Assembly: GCF_024832785.1 (NCBI RefSeq)
Contig: NZ_CP116615.1
Location: forward strand, 806,001 to 870,000
Length of the DNA stretch: 64,000 nucleotides
Reading direction: 5' to 3'
Source of the DNA: Fontisphaera persica
GTDB lineage: Bacteria; Verrucomicrobiota; Verrucomicrobiia; Limisphaerales; Fontisphaeraceae
Shown: piece after piece, positions 52,611 through 62,277 of the stretch
How the letters are laid out: the number at the start of each line of letters is the position of its first letter
Position numbering within the stretch: position 1 is the first letter of the stretch
The notes under the pieces: generated by a model
Told to the model about the DNA's origin: nothing
The model's input: only the letters and a program-made list of their open reading frames with translations
The model's database searches: none
Translations under genes and position numbers: made by a program

Positions 52611-54533
52611 GTGTCTGCCTCAGTTTTCGCTCGTTGGCGCCCGTGGTGGAGGGCAGGGGCCTTGGTGGCTCTGTGGACCGGGGCCATGTCGGCTGCGGAG
52701 CCGCTGCAGTGCCCGCCAGTCAGCCGCGTCCAAGTCCAGGATGCTTTCTGGGCGCCCAAGCTGCAAATCATCCGCGAGCGCACCATTCCCCATTCCTGGC
52801 ATTACATGCAATGGAATGAGCGCGCACTGCGCCATGCCGCCGGACAAAAAGTTGCCGGCGACCTCAACGGCACGTGGGACGAGGCGAATCTTTACAAATT
52901 TTTTGAGACCATCGCCTACGCCCTCGCCATGCAGCGCGATGCCGCCCTGGAAAAGCGTGTGGATGAACTGGTGGGCCTGCTGGCCCAAATACAAAGGCCC
53001 GATGGTTATGTCCATGTCTATATTATCAACTCCGGCAAACCCCCATGGGACCCCAAGTTTCTGGACGGCTCGCATGACGGCTACGTTTTAGGCCATCTCA
53101 TCGAGGCCGCCATTGAGTACCATGCCGCCACCGGCAAATCCAATCTCCTGCACGTGGCCATGCGCGCGGCAGACCAGGCCTATAACCATTTCCTGGGCCC
53201 CAATGGCCAGCCCGGCTTTTGCGGCCATGCCGAACTGGAAATGGCCTTGGTGGAGTTGTACCGTCTCACCCGCCAGCCCCGTTACCTGGAACTCGCGCGC
53301 GCCTTTGTGGAATGGCGCGGCCACGGCAAGGTGCAACCTGCCGGTCCCACGCCGCGTGCCTATTTCCAGGACCATATGCCCCTGCGCGAGCAACGCACGC
53401 TCGAGGGCCATGCCGTCCGTGCCATCTTCTTCGCCACCGGCGTGGCAGACCTGGCCCTGGAAACCGGCGAGGCCGACTACCGCCTGGCCGCCCACCGCTT
53501 TTGGGACTGTGTGACCTTGCGCCGCATGGCCGTGACCGGCGCCATCGGCCCCCGGGCCGAACACGAGGCTCTGGGCGAGGACTACGAACTTCCCCATAAC
53601 GGTTATTATGAGTCATGCGCCGCCTGCGGGCTGGCCGATTTTGCGCATCGCCTGTTTCTGCTGGAGCGCCATGCCGAGGCGGCGGATGTCCTCGAGCGCG
53701 TGCTCTACAACGCGGTCCTGCATGGCCTGGGCTTGTCGGGCACCAATAGTTACTACCAGAATCCGCTCAGCGACCGTAACCGCCCCCGCTATAATTCGTG
53801 GGTGTGTTGTCCCCCCAACCTCTCGCGCACCCTTTTGCAGGCAGGGCGCTATGCTTATGCCCACACCAAAACCGAGGTGTACTTCAATTTGTACGTGGGG
53901 GGTGTCGTCTCTTTGCCGCTCGCGGCAGGCCCCATGGACCTCGAGGTGCAGACGGATTATCCCTGGTCAGGCCAGGTGCGCATCCACGTGCGCCCCGCCA
54001 AACCCCAACGCGCCGCGCTGTTGCTTCGCTGGCCGGGCTGGTGCCGTCAAATGACCGTTAAAGTGAACGGCGCGCTCCTCCCGACCTCCGCCCTGCGCGA
54101 GCGCGGCTTTGTGAAATTGGAGCGCGACTGGCGCAACGGCGATGTGGTGGAGGTGGAGATGACCATGCCCGTCGAACGCTGGGTGGCCCACCCCAACGTC
54201 CAATCCTGCCGCGGTCAGGTGGCCCTCCAACGTGGACCGCTGGTGTACGGCTTTGAGGGATTGGACAATGACGGCCAGCCCCTGGTGGAATTAGGGGATG
54301 ACCCTCAATTCCAAGTGGAGCATCGCCCCCAATGGTTGGGCGGGCTGACGGTTATACGCGGCGTGCGCGCCGATGGACGCCCCTTCCTGGCCATTCCCTT
54401 TTATGCCTTGGCCAATCGCGAGCCTTCCACCCAGGAGGTTTGGGCCAACCAGCGTGGCTGGCGCCTGAATGACTCCTGGTGGGAAGGGCGGTTGTACCGC
54501 CGATGGGAGGAAGTGCGGGAGGCGCCCAAATAA
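52611..54533 (+). CDS. Secreted GH127 beta-L-arabinofuranosidase-like enzyme
   Basis: A 640-residue protein of the GH127 family. The zinc-cysteine catalytic set seen in bifidobacterial HypBA1 can be mapped: Glu and Cys in GEDYELPHNGYYESCAACG and the Cys pair, including the nucleophile, in YNSWVCCPPNLSR. An N-terminal export signal is present (WWRAGALVALWTGAMSA). It removes L-arabinofuranose from glycans or glycoproteins and would work with the GH5-like enzyme encoded 6 bp upstream. The start is GTG at 52611. Confidence 0.93.
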   Translation: MSASVFARWRPWWRAGALVALWTGAMSAAEPLQCPPVSRVQVQDAFWAPKLQIIRERTIPHSWHYMQWNERALRHAAGQKVAGDLNGTWDEANLYKFFETIAYALAMQRDAALEKRVDELVGLLAQIQRPDGYVHVYIINSGKPPWDPKFLDGSHDGYVLGHLIEAAIEYHAATGKSNLLHVAMRAADQAYNHFLGPNGQPGFCGHAELEMALVELYRLTRQPRYLELARAFVEWRGHGKVQPAGPTPRAYFQDHMPLREQRTLEGHAVRAIFFATGVADLALETGEADYRLAAHRFWDCVTLRRMAVTGAIGPRAEHEALGEDYELPHNGYYESCAACGLADFAHRLFLLERHAEAADVLERVLYNAVLHGLGLSGTNSYYQNPLSDRNRPRYNSWVCCPPNLSRTLLQAGRYAYAHTKTEVYFNLYVGGVVSLPLAAGPMDLEVQTDYPWSGQVRIHVRPAKPQRAALLLRWPGWCRQMTVKVNGALLPTSALRERGFVKLERDWRNGDVVEVEMTMPVERWVAHPNVQSCRGQVALQRGPLVYGFEGLDNDGQPLVELGDDPQFQVEHRPQWLGGLTVIRGVRADGRPFLAIPFYALANREPSTQEVWANQRGWRLNDSWWEGRLYRRWEEVREAPK

Positions 54534-54566
54534 TACGGGCGGCCCTTACGGCGGCGGGGCAGGGGA

Positions 54567-55691
54567 TTAAGGCTTCGGAGGGTTTATTTCCCGCTTGAGA
54601 AAAGCTGCGGCAATTGGCTCCAGAAAAGGTCGCAGCACCTCATAATGGTCCGCGCCCTTTTTCCTCGGCCAGGACTGCCCGGCGCGCGCCACCACCAAAT
54701 CCAGGCTCGGTACCACCACTATCAGACTGTCATACAGCCCCCAGGACCAGTACGCATCTCGCGGCAGACCCCGCATGGTGCCGTCAAAATTATTCCACCA
54801 AAGCATCCGGTAATGCGCCGAGGCGCGCCCGTATTCCTCGGGCAATCGCACCGGCAGCCTGGCCAGCGCGGCGTCCGGCGTGCGGAGCATCCTCACAAAC
54901 TCCGGCGGGAGAATTGTTTGGCCCTTCCACACGCCCTCCCGTAAATGCAGGTACCCAATGCGCGCCATGGCGTTGACGTTGGCATGGAACCCGGAGCCAA
55001 ACTCGCGCCGCTTGATGCCGTCAAGGGTAGCCGGCCGGTAGGCATGATTACGCCACCGCAAATCCCCGGCCCCAATGCCGATGGGTGCACATACGCGCTC
55101 AAAGAGCACCTCGTTCAAATCCCGCCCATAGACCTTGGTTAAACAATCAGCCAGCCAGTTGGGGCCGCCATCGCTATAACTCCATTGGCTGTCCGGCTCA
55201 AAGAGCAGGGGCACAAACCCGCCCGGTTTGTCAAAGCCCGCCGTTTGGTCCGCCAGCATCCGCAAGGTGATGCGCGGCAGCCACCCCGTCAGTTTGTTGG
55301 TTTCCGGAGGCAAGCCAAACCCGGGCAGGTGTTGCATGGCGGGATCGTCCAATTTCACCTTCCCATCTTTCAAGGCCAGTCCCAGTATCATGCAACCGAT
55401 GGATTTGGAGGAAGACTTGAGGTCATACAACGCCTGTGTATCCCCCCATCGCATTATGACCTTGCCCTGATGCACCATGAGCCCCGACCCGCCCGCGCTC
55501 AGGGCGTAATCGCGGGCCGCCTGCAGGCGCGCCTCATCTACTCCCAAATCAGCCGGCCGCGCCTCTGGCCAGGTTTCCCCCGGATAGATGGCCGCCAGCC
55601 CTTCCCCCAGCATCATCAAAACCGCGCTCAGCAAACCGCTCAGCAAAAGCTGTCGGCGGGCGCCCTGGCTCTGGCCTGGCATGGCAGTCAT
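54567..55691 (-). CDS. Exported serine hydrolase of the beta-lactamase/penicillin-binding family
   Basis: A serine hydrolase of about 374 residues with a signal segment (LLLSGLLSAVLMMLGEGLA). The SxxK motif is in YDLKSSSKSIGCMILG and a YxN-type motif (YSDGG, Ser-Asp in place of Asn) follows in QWSYSDGGPNW. Family members include esterases and D-aminopeptidases as well as beta-lactamases. It is the last gene of a run (dehydratase, PmoA-like, isomerase, this gene). ATG 55691 is preferred over GTG 55706. Confidence 0.88.
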   Translation of the reverse strand: MTAMPGQSQGARRQLLLSGLLSAVLMMLGEGLAAIYPGETWPEARPADLGVDEARLQAARDYALSAGGSGLMVHQGKVIMRWGDTQALYDLKSSSKSIGCMILGLALKDGKVKLDDPAMQHLPGFGLPPETNKLTGWLPRITLRMLADQTAGFDKPGGFVPLLFEPDSQWSYSDGGPNWLADCLTKVYGRDLNEVLFERVCAPIGIGAGDLRWRNHAYRPATLDGIKRREFGSGFHANVNAMARIGYLHLREGVWKGQTILPPEFVRMLRTPDAALARLPVRLPEEYGRASAHYRMLWWNNFDGTMRGLPRDAYWSWGLYDSLIVVVPSLDLVVARAGQSWPRKKGADHYEVLRPFLEPIAAAFLKREINPPKP

Positions 55692-55719
55692 CCAATCATA
55701 TGGCACGGCGCCGGGCCGC

Positions 55720-56553
55720 TTACTTTTTCCCCAGCAATTTTTTCAAGTGCTTGATTGAGCGCTCGGCCTGCTCCACCGTGCCGCACTCCACCGAAAACAC
55801 AATGTCCCGTTTGGCCTTACGGCAAATCTTGATGACCCGCTCCCAGTCAATCACGCCGTCTCCGCAGGCGCAGCCCACTGGCGTGCCGGTCACCTTGCCG
55901 CGCTCGGCTTCCGAGTGTTGCACGCTGATGTCCTTGGCATGCAAATGCACCAGGCGATCCACCACCCGCTCCAGCCACGGATAAGGATCCTCGCCCGCCA
56001 GGTAACTGTTGCCAGTGTCGAAATTAATCCCTATGACCGGGCTTTTCACCAGCGACCAGATTTTGTCCAACCCGGCGGGGGTCTTGCTGTATTGCTGATG
56101 ACATTCCAGCCCAATCAGGATGCCCCGTGGCTCGGCCACCTTCGCGGCTTCCATTAGAGTGTACCGCATCAGCACGTGGTCCTCCGCCGCGGTGGTCCAT
56201 GCCGGCTTGGGGCCTTCATCCGTGTTGATGACCGGCGCGCCGCACTCCGCCGCAAAGCGAATGGCCTGTTTCAAGTATTCCACGCTGATTTCCGGCTTGA
56301 TTAACGGGCAGTGCGCCGACAGCCCCGACAGCCGCACCTTGTGCTCCGCGCAGGCGCGCTTGATGCGCAACGGATCGTCGAGCATGGAAACACTGTGGAA
56401 ATACCCCGCTTCGCTGAGCAGCTCGCGGCCCCAATGCACCATGGGTTCAATGAATTTATAGCCCAGTTCGGCGGCCTTTCTCACGCCCCATTCAAAGGGT
56501 TTGTCATCGTGCCGCACAAACTCCAGGTTGATGCCAATGTGAATGTTTGCCAT
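55720..56553 (-). CDS. Sugar phosphate isomerase/epimerase-family TIM-barrel protein
   Basis: A 277-residue AP-endonuclease-2-type TIM barrel of the sugar isomerase/epimerase family. Metal-ligand patterns include LIGLECHQQYSKTPAGLDKI, INFDTGNSYLAGEDP, HLHAKDIS and VFSVECGT near the end. There is no signal peptide, so it acts in the cytoplasm. Such proteins act on hexuloses, inosose or keto-sugars; the neighbouring sugar-acid dehydratase and PmoA-like gene suggest sugar catabolism. The PmoA-like gene ends 6 bp before its start. Confidence 0.88.
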   Translation of the reverse strand: MANIHIGINLEFVRHDDKPFEWGVRKAAELGYKFIEPMVHWGRELLSEAGYFHSVSMLDDPLRIKRACAEHKVRLSGLSAHCPLIKPEISVEYLKQAIRFAAECGAPVINTDEGPKPAWTTAAEDHVLMRYTLMEAAKVAEPRGILIGLECHQQYSKTPAGLDKIWSLVKSPVIGINFDTGNSYLAGEDPYPWLERVVDRLVHLHAKDISVQHSEAERGKVTGTPVGCACGDGVIDWERVIKICRKAKRDIVFSVECGTVEQAERSIKHLKKLLGKK

Positions 56554-56559
56554 AGGGAA

Positions 56560-57504
56560 TCAGGGGTTGGAGGTGGTTTGAATTTGGTAAGCCCGCGAAT
56601 TCAGAAATTCCATCGTGCGCGCGCCCTTGTGCAACGTGACCAGATACCGCAGCGCAAAGCTCTGGCCGGCGCGATAGCTTTGCGGTTGCTGGTCCAGCGC
56701 TTGCGTGGCCGACAAATAGGCAAAGGGATTCAGCATGGAAAAAAACTTCGGCGGCGCAGTGTTCAAGGGATGGTTGAAAATCGCCAGCGTCACCTCGCCC
56801 CCTTCCACCGTCCCCACCAGTGCGCCCCACTCACCCCCCACCACATCCCATTTCGCCTCAGCGCTGTACACCGCGCCAATGGGATTCAAACGCCTCGCCA
56901 CGCGATTGAATGAGGGCACCGGCCGGAATCCCAAACCATGATATCCCGCTCCCGTGATGCGATACGAGTTGGTGGCCGTGCCGGTGGTGAACTGGGAATG
57001 CCACTCCAGGCTCACTTCTTCCAAGGCGGCATCCACCCGCAGCCGCAGCGTCCGCTCCTCTTGCAATAATGCCACTTGCGCCAAATCCGGATGCCCGCGC
57101 TCCGTCGGCCTTACCCAATACAACCGTTGATAAATGACGGCTTCGCCGCGCGGGTCCACATAACCGACCGTGCTCGGCCCGGAGGCCACCACTTGAACCC
57201 CTGCCGTCGGTGATTCCTCCCAAAAATTGAGGTCATTAACCTTGAAGGCCATCATCAGGCCGTGGTGATGCAAGTGGTCCGGCGGTGCATCCAGTAGCAC
57301 GTTGTGCCCCTCCAGCGTGCGCAGTTCTTTAACGTAAGGCTTAAATTGAATGTTGGTGAAAACGTACTTTAACAAAGGCCTGGCCTGGTAAATTACTTCC
57401 ACCTGGTCCTTGCCCCGCTGAAATTGCCACACGCCCGGAGCGGCCAGTCCCCCAAAGGCGGACACCCAAACCAGAATGCACGTCCCAATGCCGGGGAATT
57501 TCAT
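56560..57504 (-). CDS. Exported PmoA/DUF6807-family protein
   Basis: A protein of about 314 residues with a signal peptide (MKFPGIGTCILVWVSAFGGL). The His-rich segment PPDHLHHHGLMMAFKVNDLNF is the hallmark of the PmoA-named DUF6807 family. These are not related to the particulate methane monooxygenase subunit in activity; they are widespread in sugar-degrading Bacteroidota, Planctomycetota and Verrucomicrobiota and their function is unknown. ATG 57504 is used instead of an in-frame start at 57621, since it begins the signal peptide. Confidence 0.82.
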   Translation of the reverse strand: MKFPGIGTCILVWVSAFGGLAAPGVWQFQRGKDQVEVIYQARPLLKYVFTNIQFKPYVKELRTLEGHNVLLDAPPDHLHHHGLMMAFKVNDLNFWEESPTAGVQVVASGPSTVGYVDPRGEAVIYQRLYWVRPTERGHPDLAQVALLQEERTLRLRVDAALEEVSLEWHSQFTTGTATNSYRITGAGYHGLGFRPVPSFNRVARRLNPIGAVYSAEAKWDVVGGEWGALVGTVEGGEVTLAIFNHPLNTAPPKFFSMLNPFAYLSATQALDQQPQSYRAGQSFALRYLVTLHKGARTMEFLNSRAYQIQTTSNP

Positions 57505-57587
57505 CGGCCTGATGCTGCCTCGCTGCCCTCGCCAGCGCAAGCAAAAGCTGCTGCCTTTCCCCGGGCGCGCCACCTCATCCTTGAGCA

Positions 57588-59546
57588 TTATTTTCGAGTG
57601 GCGGCGGCCAGCTTTTCGCAAATCGTCTCCACATCAAACACCGCCCCACCCCACGCTCCACCACTCGCAGATTGCAGGGCCGCCCACAATCGCGTGGCCG
57701 CAGGCAACCGCGGATGCGGCGCCAAATCTGCCCGCATTTTGCGGCGCTGTAATATGCTCGTCCCATGCGCCGGACTAACCGCGCGTCCTTTTTCGCCCAC
57801 CATGTCCACGGTCCCTTCCAGCCGCCGCATGTCCAAATGAATCCGCACTACATCGCCGTCCCGCAATTTGCCAATCGGCCCGCCGGCCAGCGCTTCCGGC
57901 CCAATGTGCCCAATGCAGACACCGGTGGACACCCCGGAAAACCGCCCGTCTGTGAGCAACGCCACCTTGCCGCCATACGGCAGGTATTTCAGAGCTGAAG
58001 TCACCTGATAGGTTTCTTCCATGCCCGTGCCCATCGGCCCAATCCCGGCAATCACCATGATGTCCCCCGCCACAATCCGCCGCTGCCGAATGGCCTCCAT
58101 GGCCGCGGCTTCGCTGACAAACACCTTCACCGGCGCTTCATGGTGGTAAATCCCCTGCGCATCCAATAATTTCGGGTCCACCGCCGTGCTCTTGATTACC
58201 GCACCCTCCGGCATGAGATTGCCCCGCGGGAATAGCAGCGTGCCCGCCAAACCGCGCTCCGCCGCCTGTTCCGGCGGCAGGATGACCTCCTCCGGCGCCA
58301 CCCCGTCCAACTCCTGCAACAGGCGCCGAAATTTGCGCCGCCGCAGCGATTTTTCCCAGGCATCCAGCACTTTCTCCACCGTCGCGCCCAGAACCGTCAA
58401 GGCTTCCGTCTGCAAGAGCCCCAGCCGCCGCAAGTGCAACATCACCTCCGGCACGCCTCCGGCCAGGAAAACACGCACCGTGGGATGATGCACCGGCCCA
58501 TTGGGCAGCACACTCACCAGCCGCGGCGTCTGCTGCAGGATGCGCCGCCAATCTTCCACCGTGGGCCGCGGAAGCCCCGCAGCGTGGGCAATCGCCGGCA
58601 AATGCAGCAGCAGATTGGTGGAGCCGCCAAACGCCGCAAAAACCGTCATCGCATTATGCAGACTCGCCTCGGTCAGGATGCTCGCGCTGGTCAGACCGCG
58701 TTTCTGCAGGCGCACCAGCGCGCGCGCGGAGCGCACCGCCAAATCATGCCACACCGGAAAGCCCGACGGCGCCAATGCCGCGTGCGGCACCGTCAGTCCC
58801 AAAGCTTCCCCCACCACCTGCGCCGTGGCGGCTGTGCCGAGGAATTGGCAGCCTCCCCCCGGGGTTGCGCAGGCGCGGCAGCCCCATTCCGCCGCTTGCT
58901 CCAAAGTAATCAAACCATGCGTGAACCGCGCCCCAATGCTCTGAATGGCGGCGGCATCCTCGCCTGATTCTGGCGGCAGAGTGACACCTCCCGGCACGAG
59001 CACCACCGGCAGGCTACGCGCGCCGGCCAGTGCCATCATCATGGCGGGCAATCCTTTGTCGCACGTCGCCACGCCCAGCACCCCCCGGGTGGTCGGCAGC
59101 GAGCGAATCAGCCGCCCAAAGATTTGTGCCGCATCATTGCGGTAAGGCAGGCTGTCCATCATCCCCGGCGTGCCCTGCGTGCGCCCATCACACGGGTCAC
59201 TGCAATACCCCGCAAAAGGGATGGCCCCCAGCCGCTGTAGTTCCCGCGCCGCATCCCCCACCAGCTCGCTGATTTCCCAATGGCCCGTATGATATCCCAG
59301 CGCCACCGGCTGCCCCGCGGCATCCCGCAATCCCCCCTGCGTGCTGAGGATGAGAAAATGGGAGCGCTTGAGTTCCGCCGGATTCCATCCCATCGCCGCA
59401 TTTTGCGTCATCCCGAATAAATCCCCGCTGGGACGTGTGCGCAAATCTTCGGGGGTCAGGGGCAGTCTTCCGGCAGGCCCGGCGGCATGAGTGGCCACCC
59501 GGTAAATTGCCTGCGGGCCGGAGGGTACAAGCGGCTCAGTTTTCAC
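57588..59546 (-). CDS. yjhG: YjhG/YagF-type D-xylonate (sugar-acid) dehydratase
   Basis: A 652-residue IlvD/EDD-family Fe-S dehydratase. The N-terminal [20 protein letters not shown] and [13 protein letters not shown] match YjhG/YagF enzymes, which dehydrate D-xylonate to 2-keto-3-deoxy-xylonate. Cluster cysteines are visible in [32 protein letters not shown] and [17 protein letters not shown]. The start is GTG at 59546. It leads a minus-strand run with the PmoA-like, isomerase and serine hydrolase genes. Together with the xylose isomerase at 6677 it suggests both oxidative and isomerase handling of pentoses. Confidence 0.9.
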   Translation of the reverse strand: MKTEPLVPSGPQAIYRVATHAAGPAGRLPLTPEDLRTRPSGDLFGMTQNAAMGWNPAELKRSHFLILSTQGGLRDAAGQPVALGYHTGHWEISELVGDAARELQRLGAIPFAGYCSDPCDGRTQGTPGMMDSLPYRNDAAQIFGRLIRSLPTTRGVLGVATCDKGLPAMMMALAGARSLPVVLVPGGVTLPPESGEDAAAIQSIGARFTHGLITLEQAAEWGCRACATPGGGCQFLGTAATAQVVGEALGLTVPHAALAPSGFPVWHDLAVRSARALVRLQKRGLTSASILTEASLHNAMTVFAAFGGSTNLLLHLPAIAHAAGLPRPTVEDWRRILQQTPRLVSVLPNGPVHHPTVRVFLAGGVPEVMLHLRRLGLLQTEALTVLGATVEKVLDAWEKSLRRRKFRRLLQELDGVAPEEVILPPEQAAERGLAGTLLFPRGNLMPEGAVIKSTAVDPKLLDAQGIYHHEAPVKVFVSEAAAMEAIRQRRIVAGDIMVIAGIGPMGTGMEETYQVTSALKYLPYGGKVALLTDGRFSGVSTGVCIGHIGPEALAGGPIGKLRDGDVVRIHLDMRRLEGTVDMVGEKGRAVSPAHGTSILQRRKMRADLAPHPRLPAATRLWAALQSASGGAWGGAVFDVETICEKLAAATRK

Positions 59547-59622
59547 AAGGTAATCTTGCCAGCATGCATGCGCATGGCGGCCTCTACTTAAAACAAAGCC
59601 CGTTTTCCTTCAATGATAGGTT

Positions 59623-59650
59623 TTGACTGGCTGGCAGTTTGGGTTATGGT
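59623..59650 (+). promoter_or_regulatory. Sigma-70-type promoter before the first nagB-like gene
   Basis: TTGACT at 59623-59628 and TATGGT at 59645-59650 are spaced 16 bp apart, about 65 bp before the ATG at 59716. The region is divergent from the YjhG-like dehydratase gene. Confidence 0.45.
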
Positions 59651-59715
59651 GCAATCTCAATTTGCAAGCCCGGCTGGTTGGAGTGTTGTGGCTCCCAACC
59701 CCGGCACACCCGATT

Positions 59716-60501
59716 ATGGAAGTTATCATTCAACAAGATGCCGAGGCCGCCTCGCTGCTGGTGGCCAAACTCATCGCCAAGGCGCTGCGCGAGAATCCCT
59801 TTCTGGTGCTTGGCCTGGCCACCGGCGGCACCATGGAAGCCGTCTATGCCCACCTGGTCCGCATGCACAAGGAGGAGGGACTGGATTTTTCCCTCTGTCG
59901 CACCTTCAACCTGGACGAATATGTGGGCCTGCCCCCCGACGACCCCAATTCCTACCGCCAATACATGCAGCGCCATTTGTTCAGCCACGTGAACATCAAT
60001 CCCCGCATGACCCATCTGCCCAATGGCATGGCCGCGGACCTCGACCGCGAATGCGACGAATACGAAAAACTCATCAAACGCTTCGGCGGCGTGGATTTGC
60101 AACTCCTGGGCATTGGCCGCGACGGCCACATCGGTTTCAACGAGCCTTTGTCCGCCTTGTTGTCACGCACCCGCGTCAAGGCCCTCACCCCCACCACCGT
60201 GGCGCAGAATGCCATCTACTTCGGCGACCCCCACAAAGTCCCCCGCCGCGCCATCACCATGGGCGTGGGCACCATTCTGGATGCCCGCCGCTGCCTGCTC
60301 CTGGCCACCGGCGCGCATAAAGCCGAAATCGTGGCCAAAGCCGTGGAAGGGCCGGTCACCGCCATGATTTCTGCCACCGCTTTGCAGTTGCATCCTAAAT
60401 GCACCGTGGTGGTGGATGAAGCCGCCGCCTCCAAACTGCAAGGGCATGAGTACTACCGCTGGATTTTCCAAACTGAGCCTGAATGGGCCGAGTTTCGTTG
60501 A
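59716..60501 (+). CDS. nagB: Glucosamine-6-phosphate deaminase-like protein (copy 1)
   Basis: A protein of about 261 residues of the NagB family, which turns glucosamine-6-phosphate into fructose-6-phosphate and ammonia. Diagnostic motifs are LGLATGGTMEAVYAHL (phosphate loop), FNLDEYVGLPPDDPNSYR and LLGIGRDGHIGFNEPLSAL. ATG 59716 is used; the upstream open frame has no family homology. It is the first of three tightly packed genes (next start 5 bp after its stop) for amino-sugar use. Confidence 0.93.
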   Translation: MEVIIQQDAEAASLLVAKLIAKALRENPFLVLGLATGGTMEAVYAHLVRMHKEEGLDFSLCRTFNLDEYVGLPPDDPNSYRQYMQRHLFSHVNINPRMTHLPNGMAADLDRECDEYEKLIKRFGGVDLQLLGIGRDGHIGFNEPLSALLSRTRVKALTPTTVAQNAIYFGDPHKVPRRAITMGVGTILDARRCLLLATGAHKAEIVAKAVEGPVTAMISATALQLHPKCTVVVDEAAASKLQGHEYYRWIFQTEPEWAEFR

Positions 60502-60506
60502 ACGCC

Positions 60507-61295
60507 ATGAGCCTTGTACGCACCTTCAAAGTGGACCAACTCCCCGTGCGGGTGTACGCCAACCAGCCCGCCATGGCCGCAGCCGCTGCGGCGGAAGTCC
60601 GGGATTTTCTCGCCAGCCTAATCCAACAACAGGGCCAGGCGCGCGTCATCCTGGCTTCCGCAGCCTCTCAGGAGCAATTCCTGGCAGCGTTGGTTGCGCT
60701 GCCGGGTGTGGACTGGTCTCGTATCACCCTCTTTCACATGGACGAATACCTCGGCATCACCGCCGAACACCCCGCCAGCTTCCGGAAATTTTTGCGCGAA
60801 CGTGTCGAGTCCCGCGTAAAGCCTCATTGTTTTCATTACATCCAGGGGGAAGCCCCGGAGCCGCTGAAGGAAATTGACCGTTACACCGCTTTGTTGCAGG
60901 CCATGCCCATAGACCTGTGCTGCCTGGGCATCGGTGAAAACGGCCACATTGCCTTCAACGACCCGCCGGTGGCGGATTTTGCGGACCCGCGTCCCATGAA
61001 GCTGGTGCAGTTGGACGAACGCTGCCGCCGACAGCAGGTGGGCGAGGGGGCCTTTCCCTCCCTGGAGGCCGTCCCGCATTACGCCTACACCTTGACCGTG
61101 CCCACGCTGTGCGCGGCCCGCAAAATGGTGTGCATCGTGCCGGAACGCCGCAAAGCGGAAGCGGTGCGTCTTGCGTTGCAAGGCCCATTGAGCACCGCCT
61201 GCCCCGCCTCCATCTTACGCCGCCAGCAGCATGCCGTGCTGTACCTGGACGCCGATTCCGCAGCGGAGCTGCCGCCAGAATTTCCCAACGCTTGA
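60507..61295 (+). CDS. NagB-like deaminase/isomerase (copy 2)
   Basis: A second NagB-family protein of about 262 residues, divergent from copy 1. It has LFHMDEYLGITAEHPASFRK and CLGIGENGHIAFNDPPV, but the phosphate-loop region is weaker (VILASAASQEQFLAAL in place of LATGGTxEAV). This could mean an altered sugar-phosphate substrate, an inactive regulator or a related 6-phosphosugar isomerase. It starts 5 bp after copy 1 and is followed 4 bp later by the URO-D-like gene. Confidence 0.82.
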   Translation: MSLVRTFKVDQLPVRVYANQPAMAAAAAAEVRDFLASLIQQQGQARVILASAASQEQFLAALVALPGVDWSRITLFHMDEYLGITAEHPASFRKFLRERVESRVKPHCFHYIQGEAPEPLKEIDRYTALLQAMPIDLCCLGIGENGHIAFNDPPVADFADPRPMKLVQLDERCRRQQVGEGAFPSLEAVPHYAYTLTVPTLCAARKMVCIVPERRKAEAVRLALQGPLSTACPASILRRQQHAVLYLDADSAAELPPEFPNA

Positions 61296-61299
61296 CGCG

Positions 61300-62277
61300 A
61301 TGATGAACCTGCCTTTTACGCCGGCCGTGTACGAGCACGCTGCCCGCTTTGTCGGGCGCACGCCGTGGGAAGTCTCCCGCAACCCTGAACTCCTATACGC
61401 CGGACACCGCGCCGCCTGGCTGACTTACCACCACACGCCCGTAGTGGTGGGCATTGACATCTACAACCTGGAAGCCGAAGCCTATGGCGCCCACATTACC
61501 GTGCCGGAAGGCAACGGCATCCCCGCCATCCATGAACCTTTGGTGGATAGTGTCGAAGCAGGGCTGGCCCTGCCGCCCTTTGACCCGCAGCGCGATGGCC
61601 GCCTGCCGATGGTTATCGCCGTGGCGCAGCGCTTGAAACGTGACCTGCCCGAGGCCGACGTGCGCCTTCCCGTGGCTGGTCCGTTCTCGGTTGCCTTTAA
61701 TTTGCGCGGCATCCAGAACCTTTGTGAAGACGTGGCTCTGCGCCCCCAACTCACGGCCCGCTGGCTCATGCAGCTCGCCGATAACCAGGCCCGCTTTTGC
61801 CGTGCCATTGCCGCGGCAGGATTGGACATCGCCTTCTTCGAGTCCGCCGCCGCGCCCCCCTTGCTTTCCCCGCGCCAGTTTCGCGAAATCGAATTGCCCG
61901 CCCTCCAGCGCATACTCAGTCTCGCGGCGGACATCGTGGGACACCCCGTGCCCTGCATCATGGGCGGCGACACCTTCCGCATTTACGACGAATTGATGTC
62001 CACCGGCACGCACTTTGTCGTGTGCAATGTCGAAACCAACCAGGCCGCCTTTGTGGCGCGTGCCAAAGTGGAGCATCCTCACGTGCGCATCCGGGTGAAC
62101 ATGGACGCCGCCATTGTGGCTTGCGACCAGCCGGAGCGCATTTACCGCGAAATTGACCGCATCGTGGCGCTGACGGCGGGCCATCCCAATTGTTTGCTCG
62201 GCACCGGTTGCCTGCCGTATGAAACACCCCCCGGCAACGTTCAGCTCATCAAAGACTACCTCGCCTCCCTCTCGTGA
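61300..62277 (+). CDS. Uroporphyrinogen decarboxylase-family protein (probably not HemE)
   Basis: A TIM-barrel protein of about 325 residues of the URO-D family. Features include VVVGIDIYNLEAEAYGAHI, LPVAGPFSVAFNL, DIAFFESAAAPPLLSP and MDAAIVACDQPERIYREI. The HemE N-terminal RQAGR motif is absent, so it is more likely one of the many URO-D-like methyltransferase or sugar-cluster proteins. It lies 4 bp after the second nagB-like gene. Its 3' end overlaps the kinase-MurQ gene by 22 bp tail to tail. Confidence 0.8.
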   Translation: MMNLPFTPAVYEHAARFVGRTPWEVSRNPELLYAGHRAAWLTYHHTPVVVGIDIYNLEAEAYGAHITVPEGNGIPAIHEPLVDSVEAGLALPPFDPQRDGRLPMVIAVAQRLKRDLPEADVRLPVAGPFSVAFNLRGIQNLCEDVALRPQLTARWLMQLADNQARFCRAIAAAGLDIAFFESAAAPPLLSPRQFREIELPALQRILSLAADIVGHPVPCIMGGDTFRIYDELMSTGTHFVVCNVETNQAAFVARAKVEHPHVRIRVNMDAAIVACDQPERIYREIDRIVALTAGHPNCLLGTGCLPYETPPGNVQLIKDYLASLS